Shown one piece after another: positions 1 through 7,713 of a stretch of 34,172 nt of DNA (position 1 is the stretch's first letter; every line of letters begins with the position of its first letter). The translations under genes were made by a program, and so were the position numbers. Below the pieces are notes generated by a model. The model made no database searches. It saw nothing but the letters and a program-made list of their open reading frames with translations, and was not told the origin of the DNA. Source of the DNA: Burkholderiaceae bacterium (GTDB lineage: Bacteria > Pseudomonadota > Gammaproteobacteria > Burkholderiales > Burkholderiaceae); assembly GCA_947371415.1 (NCBI GenBank), contig CANBPJ010000003.1, positions 1 through 34,172 of the forward strand. Direction: 5' to 3'.

Positions 1-47
1 GGAGCAGTAATCTCCCGGTTTATGCGCTGCGATTTATCAGTAGCGAT
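1..47 (-). CDS. infC: Translation initiation factor IF-3, N-terminal fragment, AUC start
   Basis: The minus strand from 47 downward reads I-A-T-D-K-S-Q-R-I-N-R-E-I-T-A-P, the expected N-terminus of a betaproteobacterial IF-3, which keeps the initiator tRNA correctly selected on the 30S subunit. The gene runs off the left edge, so only 15 full codons are visible. No ATG, GTG or TTG lies in frame between the thrS stop and this point. The candidates are ATC at 47-45, with AAAGGA nine bases upstream, and ATT at 56-54, which directly abuts that ribosome binding site. ATC is therefore the best start. A rare AUU/AUC start is known for infC and is the basis of IF-3 autoregulation. It lies 42 bases after thrS, the usual thrS-infC order. 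Confidence 0.85.
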   Translation of the reverse strand, partial: MATDKSQRINREITA

Positions 48-89
48 CTTCTTAATTCCTTTAAAAAAACAATAAAAACCATTCCACCC

Positions 90-2012
90 CTAGCTAGGCT
101 CGGGTCCGACTTTCTGGGAAATATCCTGCTGGAGTCGGGCAACGAAGGCTTCAAGAGGCATTACACCTAAATCCACTCCGCCACGGGCACGAACGGCCAC
201 CGTATTACTTTCTGCTTCTTTATCCCCGACAACTAACAAAAATGGGAGCTTCTGTAATGCGTGCTCGCGTATTTTATACGTAATTTTCTCATTTCGCAAA
301 TCTGATTCGACTCTAAACCCTTGTTTTTTCAGAGATTGCTGGACCTGTTGTGCGTATGCAGCAGAATTATCAGATATATTGAGGACTACAGCCTGGGTAG
401 GAGCAAGCCAAACCGGCATGTTTCCAGCGTGATTTTCGATCAAAATACCAATAAAACGCTCTAAAGAACCCACAATTGCCCTATGAAGCATCACTGGGGC
501 CTTGCGAGTGTTCTCTTCTGTCACATATTCAGCACCTAAACGGGCTGGCATTGAGAAATCCACCTGAATCGTGCCGCATTGCCAAGTACGGCCAATAGAG
601 TCCCTGAGGTGATATTCGATCTTCGGACCATAAAAAGCACCCTCACCCGGCAATTCTTCCCATTCTTGGCCTGAAGCAGTCAAGGCACCGCGTAAGGCAG
701 CCTCGGCTTTATCCCAAATTGCGTCATCACCAACTCGCTTAGCCGGACGGAGGGCTAACTTCACAGCTACCTCAGTAAAGCCAAAATCTTGATAAACCTC
801 GCGAACCGCCTTATCAAATGCAGCTACTTCTGACTGAATCTGATCCTCTGTACAGAAAATATGACCATCGTCTTGGGTAAAGCCACGAACGCGCATCAAG
901 CCATGCAATGCCCCCGACGGTTCGTTACGGTGACACTGACCAAACTCACCGTAACGCAATGGCAATTCACGGTAGCTATGCAAACCAGAGTTAAAAATCT
1001 GTACATGTCCTGGGCAGTTCATCGGCTTTAACGCATATGCACGATTCTCCGACTCCGTAGTAAACATGTTTTCTTTGTAGTTATCCCAGTGGCCAGATTT
1101 CTCCCACAGACCGCGATCCAGAATTTGCGGAGCCTTTACCTCTTGGTAGCCTTCGCGCTGATATACACGACGCATGTATTGCTCTACCTCTTGCCAAATA
1201 GACCAGCCTTTAGGGTGCCAAAAAATGAGGCCAGGGGCTTCAGGCTGGAAGTGGAATAAGTCTAAGAACTTACCAAGGCGACGGTGGTCTCGTTTCTCAG
1301 CCTCTTCGAGCATATGCAAATGCGCATCCTGATCTTCTTTTTTCAACCACGCTGTGCCGTAAATCCGTTGCAACATTTCATTCTTGCTATCGCCACGCCA
1401 GTAAGCACCAGCAACGCTCAGAAGCTTAAATACCTTAAGCTTGCCGGTAGATGGCACGTGGGGTCCACGACACAAGTCGGTGAACTTACCTTCGGCGTAC
1501 AAAGACACATCTTCGCCCTGTGGGATGCTGGAAATAATTTCGGCTTTGTAGTTCTCGCCCTGCTCCTTAAAGAACTTCACTGCTTCATCACGAGGCATGA
1601 CTGTGCGAATCACAGGCTCATCTTTTTTAGCCAGCTCAGTCATTTTCTTTTCGAGTGAGGCTAAATCTTCAGGGGTAAATGGGCGATGAAATGAGAAGTC
1701 GTAGTAAAAACCATTTTCAATTACAGGGCCGATCGTGACTTGCGCCTCTGGAAATAATTCTTTGACTGCGTAAGCGAGTAAGTGGGCCGTAGAGTGCCGA
1801 ACAATCTCAAGAGCCTCGGGGCTTTTGTCCGTAATGATCGCTAACTGACTATCTTTATCGATGACAAAGCTGGCATCTACCATCTTGCCGTCAACAATGC
1901 CGCCAAGGGCAGCCTTAGCAAGGCCGCTACCAATGCTTTGCGCAACATCAAGAACGCGAACGGGAGCGTCGAACTCTCGTTTAGATCCATCTGGCAGAGT
2001 AACTACAAGCAT
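90..2012 (-). CDS. thrS: Threonyl-tRNA synthetase
   Basis: Cytoplasmic class II synthetase that charges tRNA-Thr. The 640-residue length is normal for the full bacterial form. It has an N-terminal TGS domain (about 1-60) and a second editing domain with the H73-x3-H77 pair and the C181/H185 cluster (CRGPH) that hydrolyses Ser-tRNA-Thr. The catalytic core carries MNCPGH at 331-336, whose Cys belongs to the zinc site, and a C-terminal anticodon-binding domain follows. The ATG at 2012 has GGAG about six bases upstream. infC follows after 42 bases and is probably cotranscribed. A strong intrinsic terminator (2035-2073) ends only about 20 bases before the ATG, so transcription must read through it or start in an unusual place. 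Confidence 0.98.
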   Translation of the reverse strand: MLVVTLPDGSKREFDAPVRVLDVAQSIGSGLAKAALGGIVDGKMVDASFVIDKDSQLAIITDKSPEALEIVRHSTAHLLAYAVKELFPEAQVTIGPVIENGFYYDFSFHRPFTPEDLASLEKKMTELAKKDEPVIRTVMPRDEAVKFFKEQGENYKAEIISSIPQGEDVSLYAEGKFTDLCRGPHVPSTGKLKVFKLLSVAGAYWRGDSKNEMLQRIYGTAWLKKEDQDAHLHMLEEAEKRDHRRLGKFLDLFHFQPEAPGLIFWHPKGWSIWQEVEQYMRRVYQREGYQEVKAPQILDRGLWEKSGHWDNYKENMFTTESENRAYALKPMNCPGHVQIFNSGLHSYRELPLRYGEFGQCHRNEPSGALHGLMRVRGFTQDDGHIFCTEDQIQSEVAAFDKAVREVYQDFGFTEVAVKLALRPAKRVGDDAIWDKAEAALRGALTASGQEWEELPGEGAFYGPKIEYHLRDSIGRTWQCGTIQVDFSMPARLGAEYVTEENTRKAPVMLHRAIVGSLERFIGILIENHAGNMPVWLAPTQAVVLNISDNSAAYAQQVQQSLKKQGFRVESDLRNEKITYKIREHALQKLPFLLVVGDKEAESNTVAVRARGGVDLGVMPLEAFVARLQQDISQKVGPEPS

Positions 2013-2034
2013 GACAACTCCATCCTATTTACTT

Positions 2035-2073
2035 ACAAAAAAGAAAGCGCGGAAGCATTTCGGCAACCGCGCT
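2035..2073 (-). terminator. Intrinsic terminator after tRNA-Val, just ahead of thrS
   Basis: Read on the minus strand, AGCGCGG (2073-2067) pairs with CCGCGCT (2052-2046) around a 14-base loop. The stem is followed by TTTCTTTTTT. This is a textbook rho-independent terminator for the tRNA-Val transcript. Its T-tract ends about 22 bases before the thrS ATG. Confidence 0.85.
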
Positions 2074-2092
2074 CTTTTGGGTCTTCATTCGT

Positions 2093-2169
2093 TGGTAGGC
2101 TCGATTGGACTCGAACCAACGACCCCCACCATGTCAAGGTGGTGCTCTAACCAGCTGAGCTACGAGCCT
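2093..2169 (-). tRNA. tRNA-Val (anticodon GAC)
   Basis: A complete 77-base cloverleaf with the CCA end encoded. The acceptor stem AGGCTCG/CGAGCCT pairs perfectly. The anticodon stem is CCACC/GGTGG with loop TTGACAT, giving anticodon GAC for GUC codons. The T-loop is TTCGAGT. It begins 18 bases after the relA stop codon on the same strand and is followed by a terminator. Confidence 0.97.
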
Positions 2170-2183
2170 ATACAGCCATAGAG

Positions 2184-2211
2184 TTTATCACCGGCGACGT
2201 ACTTGGGTCAC
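2184..2211 (-). promoter_or_regulatory. Candidate tRNA-Val promoter inside the end of relA
   Basis: On the minus strand GTGACC (2211-2206), a 16-base spacer and GATAAA (2189-2184) form a 4/6 plus 4/6 match to the sigma70 hexamers. The start point would fall about seven bases before the tRNA. It is weak; the alternative is that the tRNA is processed from the relA transcript. Confidence 0.3.
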
Positions 2212-4227
2212 GCCTTTGACCTCTTCAAGGCCATTTTGGATAACCCGAAGGGCCTCCGAGTCTTTAATTTCAACCGTGAGCAGTATTTGAGCCAGGCCCC
2301 GCTTAGCCGATTTACGCAAATCAATGACATGAACCCCTTGCCTAGTCAGAATTTCAAACAGCTCTCGCATCAGTTCTGGGCGGTCAAGGCCAGTAACAGC
2401 CAAATCAGCAGGAAATACCTGTTTTACATCAGTGGCAGCCAAACCTTCTGCAGCGGATTCATTCCAAGCCGTCTGAATAACGCGCTCTGGCGCCCTCTCC
2501 AAAAGACCCCTAAAGGTTTTACATGATCTGCGATGAATTGAAACCCCACGACCTTGTGTCACAAAGCCGGCAATGGCGTCTGGCGGGACAGGCCTGCAGC
2601 AACGAGCTAGCTGGGTCAATAAAGAGTCCACCCCAACCACCAAAACATCGCCTACCTGACCTTGCTTGCGAGTACTTTGTTTGAGAACGATTTCTGGGGT
2701 CGGTGCGCCGACTTTTGCCTCAGGCTTTTGCTCTGCCTTAACGTCACCATGCTTTGCTCCAGCCTCATCATCATCAATAGCATTAAACCAAGCGCGCACC
2801 CTAGTACGAGCGCGCTGTGAGCGCAGGTAATTACGATTGGGGCTAATCCAATCACGTGATGGGCCACCATGCTTGACGGCGATGATTTCAACTGTCTGAC
2901 CATTTTGCAATGGTGTGTCCAAGGGAACCATGGCACCATCAACCCGAGCCCCACGACAGCGATGTCCGAGATCGGTATGTACCGCATAAGCAAAGTCGAT
3001 GGGTGATGAGCCCTTCTCCAATGAAATCACCTTACCTAACGGTGTGAGAACATAAATATGATCATCAATCTCATGGTGCTTAAGCTGCTCCCAAGCATCC
3101 TCTTTCCAGGAGATCAGCTGTCTTGCCCAAGCAATTTGGCGCTCATAGGCTACTGCTGCGCTATGCGTACCAGTTTGTTGGCTTGGGTTTTGTGGGGCGG
3201 CTGCAGAGGAGTTGCTAAATTTACTTTTTGGCGGAGTCGCAGCACCAATGTAGGCACCCTCTTTGTAACGCCAGTGCGCAGCCAAACCAAACTCAGCCTG
3301 CTGATGCATTTCATTGGTACGCACTTGAATCTCAAATGCCGTGCCATGCTCATCCATCACCACTGTGTGCAAAGACTGATAGCCGTTAGGTTTAGGTCTG
3401 GCGATGTAATCATCGAACTCACGAGGCACCGGTTGCCAGACGTTATGCACGATTCCTAAAATGGCGTAACAAGATTTAACGTCCTCCACTAAAACCCTGA
3501 AGGCTCTGACGTCATAAAGATTGGCAAAGTCCAATGACTTGCCTTGCATCTTTTTCCAAATACTGTAGATATGTTTGGGGCGACCCTGAACCTCACCGTC
3601 GATATGAGATGCATTTAACTCTTGTTTGAGTCTGTTCACAATCTGATCAATAAACGATTCGCGTTCAACGCGCTTGCCATCAAGCATCTTGGCAATGTCA
3701 CGGTATACAACCGGAGAAAGAACTCGGAAGGCTAAATCCTCCATCTCCCACTTCATCTGCCAGATGCCCAAGCGATTTGCCAGGCTTGCATCAATATTGA
3801 GAATCTCTTGCGCCCATGCTTTAGGCATCTCAATCTTTTCATGCGTGATCCAGCGCAATGTTTGCAAGCGGGAGGCAAGATAGATGAGTACTACACGCAA
3901 GTCATCACCAAAGGCGAGTAGCATCTTTCTAAGCATTTCTTCTTGCCCAGAAATACTCAGACCGCCATCGTTTCGCACTAGCTTTGCTTGGGCTTGTCTA
4001 AGCCCCCTGTATCCAATCAAGAGTTTGGCTGACTCATCACCAATCAGCTTGGTCAGCGCCTCCCTGCCATGAGTACGTGCAATATTGCTTGCAGCAGTTA
4101 AGGTGGCCTCGTCAAGATGAAGAAGCTTGAGAATGCTTAGTACGCCAGCAGCATGATCTTGAGAGGGCTCGCCGAACCAGCCATCAACAATTTTGATGCT
4201 CTCAGATGGGTTGCCGTCATGTGACAT
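2188..4227 (-). CDS. relA: GTP pyrophosphokinase RelA (synthetase-only type)
   Basis: Makes (p)ppGpp in response to amino-acid starvation on the ribosome. The N-terminal region occupies the hydrolase position but lacks an HD pair, reading DEATL where bifunctional enzymes have HDTVE-like sequence. The synthetase domain (about 205-330, numbered from the upstream TTG) contains EFDD at 274-277, the ExDD form typical of RelA, where SpoT/Rel enzymes carry RxKD. A TGS domain (about 392-456), a Cys-Cys motif (ARCCRP, about 545-550) and a C-terminal ACT domain (about 610-683) follow. The frame is open to a TTG at 4239, but AAGGA directly touches that codon. The ATG at 4227, 12 bases from it, is a better start, giving 679 residues. 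The previous gene stops 15 bases upstream of this ATG, so the two are probably cotranscribed. Confidence 0.93.
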   Translation of the reverse strand: MSHDGNPSESIKIVDGWFGEPSQDHAAGVLSILKLLHLDEATLTAASNIARTHGREALTKLIGDESAKLLIGYRGLRQAQAKLVRNDGGLSISGQEEMLRKMLLAFGDDLRVVLIYLASRLQTLRWITHEKIEMPKAWAQEILNIDASLANRLGIWQMKWEMEDLAFRVLSPVVYRDIAKMLDGKRVERESFIDQIVNRLKQELNASHIDGEVQGRPKHIYSIWKKMQGKSLDFANLYDVRAFRVLVEDVKSCYAILGIVHNVWQPVPREFDDYIARPKPNGYQSLHTVVMDEHGTAFEIQVRTNEMHQQAEFGLAAHWRYKEGAYIGAATPPKSKFSNSSAAAPQNPSQQTGTHSAAVAYERQIAWARQLISWKEDAWEQLKHHEIDDHIYVLTPLGKVISLEKGSSPIDFAYAVHTDLGHRCRGARVDGAMVPLDTPLQNGQTVEIIAVKHGGPSRDWISPNRNYLRSQRARTRVRAWFNAIDDDEAGAKHGDVKAEQKPEAKVGAPTPEIVLKQSTRKQGQVGDVLVVGVDSLLTQLARCCRPVPPDAIAGFVTQGRGVSIHRRSCKTFRGLLERAPERVIQTAWNESAAEGLAATDVKQVFPADLAVTGLDRPELMRELFEILTRQGVHVIDLRKSAKRGLAQILLTVEIKDSEALRVIQNGLEEVKGVTQVRRR

Positions 4228-4242
4228 GGAGAAATGCAATCC

Positions 4243-6048
4243 TTAACTGAAAAATTCTTTTGCTAAAGCAATCTGCTCAGACTTCATAAAAGCAGGCGCA
4301 TGCCCCACTCCCGGAATCTCAATACTGCGAATATAAGGATTGAGTCTGCACATCTCCGCCACTGTTTTTGCGGACAATAAGTCAGAGGCTCCACCCCGCA
4401 CAATGAGCATCGGAATACGAATTTGTTTAAATGCATGCCACATTGCCATCTCACCTGCTTTTGCCATGATCGGATTAACAGATGCAAATGGTACGGAAAT
4501 ATCTGGGTCATAGTGCATTACCCAAAGTCCATCTTTTTGCACTAGCATTGGGCCGTTATAGATCTCCCACTCCTCGGGCGTATGCGAACCAAAGGAGGCA
4601 CAGATCCCATTTAGGCGCGTCAAAGCATCTGCGCGATCAGTAAAGCTAAAAGGCTGGCCAACGTAAGAGCCTAAACGCTGAATTGCCTCAGGCTCAATAC
4701 GTGGACCAACGTCATTGATCAACATGCGACGAATTGGACTCTTTGGCATAGAGGCGTAGACCATGCCAATCAATCCGCCCATCGATGTGCCAAACCAATC
4801 CACTTGAGTAACATCAAGTTGCTTGATCAAGCTCACCATGTCTGCTACATACTGAGGCACTGCATAGAGCATGGGGTTCTGAAGATGATCGGAGTCACCA
4901 CGCCCCACTATGTCAGGGCAAACAACGTAATAGTCTTTACTCATCGCCTCCGCAAGGGTTTTGAAATCACTACCTCTACGAGTCAAGCCATGAACACAAA
5001 CCAACACTTTTGGATTGGCAGGATTTCCCCAGGCGTGATAAGCCATGCGATGAGAGCCATCACTATCAGCACAAGTCACGTAAAAGGTATCACCCTGATG
5101 AATGGGGGTGGGTGTTTTGATGTCATCTTGCAGTTGCTCATCAGCTATACCCACAACCTCAGGCTGTAGGGTTACATGATCAATGCCATGCTGATTCAAT
5201 AACATCACATTAATCCGCCCCATGATGTCTGGCCACTCAGACATTTGGGCTACTTCAATATGACCAATGAGCGCAGGAAAACTCGGGGTCATTTCCCAAA
5301 CATGGAGATCGTGAACGGCTAATACCCCTGGGACACCTCTTAAATCAGAGCCAACTTGCAAATAATCAATATGAAGAGGGACCCCCTCCATCAAGAAATG
5401 ATATGACTCACGAAGAATGGAGATGGTCGACTTTAGAATTAAAAGGGAAACCAGGATGGATAAGATGGCATCAATCGGCATCCATCCAGTCAGCTGAATA
5501 ACGATACCTGCTATCAAGGCAGCTACAGAACCCAATAGGTCGCCCATGACATGAACTAATGCAGCTCGTGTATTGACGCTCTTCTTATCACGCGATAATA
5601 CCCATGCCACCACAATATTCATCAACAAGCCAATGGCAGCAACAACCGTAACAGTGAGTCCATCAACTTTATGTGGGTCATAAAAACGGCTGATCGCCTC
5701 AACCACAATCCACACAACGAGGGCTAGCATCGCAATGCTATTAACAAAGGCCGCCAAGGCCTCAGCCCTTCCAAACCCAAAGGAATGTTTTGGTGATGGC
5801 GGACGACGAGAAATGATTTGCGCCAACAATGCCAAACCTAGGGCTGCTGCATCAGTCACCATATGACCGGCATCAGAAACCAATGCCAAGGAATTGGCAA
5901 AATAAGCGGCGGCCCCCTCAACTCCAGAAAAACTCAGAGTCAGTACAAGCGCAATCAGTAAAAGATTTTGGTTTGATACCTCTTTGCTATGGGAATGCTT
6001 GGCATCGCCCTGCTTATGGGCATGAAGCGAATGATCTACAGCACTCAT
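4243..6048 (-). CDS. Fusion: cation diffusion facilitator plus alpha/beta hydrolase
   Basis: One uninterrupted 601-residue frame. Residues 1-300 are a CDF metal exporter of the ZitB/CzcD type. It has a His-rich N-terminus, about six membrane segments, the paired sites H62-x3-D66 (SDAGHMVTD) and H166-x3-D170 (VHVMGD), and a cytoplasmic C-terminal domain ending near 299. A linker (300-319) leads to a complete alpha/beta hydrolase with an oxyanion HG at 353-354, nucleophile elbow GTSMGG (Ser422), acid Asp556 and His583 (GVGHAP). Zn(II) export is known for close CDF relatives; the hydrolase substrate is unknown. The ATG at 6048 has AGGGA upstream. relA follows closely. A GTG at residue 299 could in principle start a separate hydrolase, but I see no ribosome binding site for it. 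A missed frameshift cannot be ruled out but is not needed. Confidence 0.85.
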   Translation of the reverse strand: MSAVDHSLHAHKQGDAKHSHSKEVSNQNLLLIALVLTLSFSGVEGAAAYFANSLALVSDAGHMVTDAAALGLALLAQIISRRPPSPKHSFGFGRAEALAAFVNSIAMLALVVWIVVEAISRFYDPHKVDGLTVTVVAAIGLLMNIVVAWVLSRDKKSVNTRAALVHVMGDLLGSVAALIAGIVIQLTGWMPIDAILSILVSLLILKSTISILRESYHFLMEGVPLHIDYLQVGSDLRGVPGVLAVHDLHVWEMTPSFPALIGHIEVAQMSEWPDIMGRINVMLLNQHGIDHVTLQPEVVGIADEQLQDDIKTPTPIHQGDTFYVTCADSDGSHRMAYHAWGNPANPKVLVCVHGLTRRGSDFKTLAEAMSKDYYVVCPDIVGRGDSDHLQNPMLYAVPQYVADMVSLIKQLDVTQVDWFGTSMGGLIGMVYASMPKSPIRRMLINDVGPRIEPEAIQRLGSYVGQPFSFTDRADALTRLNGICASFGSHTPEEWEIYNGPMLVQKDGLWVMHYDPDISVPFASVNPIMAKAGEMAMWHAFKQIRIPMLIVRGGASDLLSAKTVAEMCRLNPYIRSIEIPGVGHAPAFMKSEQIALAKEFFS

Positions 6049-6059
6049 AAGAATTCCCT

Positions 6060-6090
6060 GAAAAAAGAAATGGGGTCATTGAGACCCCAT
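6060..6090 (-). terminator. Intrinsic terminator after scoB
   Basis: Minus strand: an eight-base perfect stem (ATGGGGTC 6090-6083, GACCCCAT 6077-6070) with a five-base loop, followed by TTCTTTTTT. It closes the scoAB transcript and sits only about a dozen bases upstream of the start codon of the next gene. Confidence 0.85.
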
Positions 6091-6114
6091 TATTTCACTA
6101 ACTAATGACCGTTA

Positions 6115-6765
6115 TTAGAATCCCGTTGTATCTATGGGGGCACCCGTTTTGGATATCACCTCGTCCCTGGTCACACCTGGAGCTAACTCTACCAATTTCA
6201 AGCCTTTTGGTGTGATGTCGAGTACGCAAAGATCGGTAATGATGCGGCTAATAACACCCACACCAGTTAGCGGTAGTGTGCATTTAGGCAAGATCTTAAT
6301 TTCTTCGGTGCCATCTTTTTTCTTAGCAACGTGCTCCATCAAGACAACCACATGTTTGACGCCAGCAACTAAGTCCATGGCGCCGCCCATACCCTTCACC
6401 ATCTTACCTGGGATCATCCAGTTTGCTAGGTCACCATACTCGCTTACCTGCATTGCGCCCAAAATAGCAATATTGATTTTTCCACCACGAATCATCCCGA
6501 ACGAATCTGCAGAAGAAAAAATGGAGGAGCCAGGTAAGGTAGTGATTGTTTGCTTGCCTGCGTTAATCAAATCCGCATCAATAGTTACTTCAGTTGGAAA
6601 TGGGCCAATACCCAATAAACCGTTCTCAGACTGGAGCCACACTTCCATTCCTTCCGGAACGTGATTGGCTACCAAGGTTGGCATACCAATACCTAAATTA
6701 ACGTAGTAACCATCCTTTAGCTCCTTAGCAGCACGCGCCGCCATTTCATCTCTATTCCAAGGCAT
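6115..6765 (-). CDS. scoB: 3-oxoacid CoA-transferase, subunit B
   Basis: Beta subunit of succinyl-CoA:3-ketoacid CoA-transferase, which moves CoA between succinyl-CoA and acetoacetate or a similar 3-oxoacid in the cytoplasm. At 216 residues it has the usual length. The family glutamate that forms the thioester lies in the SENGLLGIG motif (E47), preceded by the glycine-rich [14 protein letters not shown] precedes the ATG. It follows scoA after 50 bases on the same strand and ends before a strong terminator. AtoA/AtoD-type transferases are close relatives, so the exact acyl substrate is not fixed by sequence alone. Confidence 0.93.
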   Translation of the reverse strand: MPWNRDEMAARAAKELKDGYYVNLGIGMPTLVANHVPEGMEVWLQSENGLLGIGPFPTEVTIDADLINAGKQTITTLPGSSIFSSADSFGMIRGGKINIAILGAMQVSEYGDLANWMIPGKMVKGMGGAMDLVAGVKHVVVLMEHVAKKKDGTEEIKILPKCTLPLTGVGVISRIITDLCVLDITPKGLKLVELAPGVTRDEVISKTGAPIDTTGF

Positions 6766-6815
6766 GTCGATCTTCCTAAATATTCTGTACTGTTTTTATA
6801 TAACGTCTATGGGTA

Positions 6816-7514
6816 TCAAGCGGCAGACAAAGTGCGCTGCTCAATACGCTTCTCAGGGGTGGCATTGAGAACTAAGCGGTGAACGTAAATACCTGGCGTA
6901 TGAATCTGATCCGGGTCTAATTCGCCATTCTCCACAATCTCTTCCACTTCAGCAACGGTGATCTTGCCAGCCATTGCCACCACTGGATTAAAGTTACGTG
7001 CCGTGTAGCGATAAACCAAATTGCCTGACTTATCAGCCTTCCATGCTTTTACTAAAGAAATATCGGAAACGATCGCACGTTCCATGATGTATTGCTCGCC
7101 ATCAAATTCTTTTTCTTCTTTGCCTTCAGCAACCAAAGTGCCTACACCGGTTTTGGTGTAGAAGGCGGGAATACCACAACCACCAGCGCGCAACTTCTCT
7201 GCCAAGGTGCCTTGTGGAGTAAATTCCAGCTCCAGCTCACCAGCCAAAAATTGACGCTCAAATTCTTTGTTTTCGCCCACATAGGAGGCGACCATCTTCT
7301 TCACTTGTCTTGAGTTCAATAGCAAACCCAAACCAAAACCATCAACCCCAGCATTATTGGCAATAGCAGTGAGGTTTTGTGCGCCCAAATCCTTTACCGC
7401 CTGAATCAATGCCTCTGGAATGCCACATAGACCGAAACCGCCAACGGCGAGCTTCTGGCCATCTCTCAAGATATCCCGCAAGGCATCCACAGCCGATGGG
7501 TAAGTTTTATTCAT
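6816..7514 (-). CDS. scoA: 3-oxoacid CoA-transferase, subunit A
   Basis: Alpha subunit that pairs with ScoB to form the CoA-transferase used in ketone-body and short-chain 3-oxoacid breakdown. It is 232 residues with the CoA-binding glycine-rich motif [10 protein letters not shown] near residues 21-30 and the family's C-terminal [20 protein letters not shown] stretch, whose pieces are all present. The ATG at 7514 has AGGAC six bases upstream. It is the first gene of the scoAB operon. A promoter candidate overlapping a palindrome lies about 40-80 bases upstream, and the divergent gene is an ETF dehydrogenase, so both neighbours serve acyl-CoA catabolism. Confidence 0.93.
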   Translation of the reverse strand: MNKTYPSAVDALRDILRDGQKLAVGGFGLCGIPEALIQAVKDLGAQNLTAIANNAGVDGFGLGLLLNSRQVKKMVASYVGENKEFERQFLAGELELEFTPQGTLAEKLRAGGCGIPAFYTKTGVGTLVAEGKEEKEFDGEQYIMERAIVSDISLVKAWKADKSGNLVYRYTARNFNPVVAMAGKITVAEVEEIVENGELDPDQIHTPGIYVHRLVLNATPEKRIEQRTLSAA

Positions 7515-7554
7515 AAATTCGTCCTAATATTGCCAAGAAGGGGTAAAAAAAGTA

Positions 7555-7595
7555 ATCATAACGCCTTAGCCACAAATGCCCATTCCCCATGGGCA
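7555..7595 (-). promoter_or_regulatory. Candidate scoA promoter with overlapping palindrome
   Basis: TGCCCAT (7577-7583) and ATGGGCA (7589-7595) form a perfect seven-base inverted repeat with a five-base centre and no T-tract, so it is operator-like rather than a terminator. On the minus strand its left arm supplies TGGGCA (7582-7577), a 4/6 match to a -35 element. It lies 16 bases from TATGAT (7560-7555), a 5/6 match to a -10. A regulator bound to the palindrome would cover the -35. The rest of the 199-base gap between scoA and the divergent gene shows nothing I can name. Confidence 0.4.
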
Positions 7596-7713
7596 CCAAC
7601 CTGGTTTTTCTGGCTTAGAACTAAACTATGGGTGTGGTTTAAGGCTTGATAAATGGCAAAAATGCTCGAAATCCCTTTAGCACCCTTTTTACAAGTAATG
7701 TCGGAGAAATGAA

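Noticed and set aside
1284-1658. A 124-residue plus-strand frame inside thrS
   Set aside because: Antisense shadow of a highly conserved gene; no initiation signal.
2188-4239. Bifunctional SpoT/Rel call and TTG start at 4239
   Set aside because: The synthetase motif is ExDD and the hydrolase HD pair is missing; the TTG directly abuts the AAGGA ribosome binding site.
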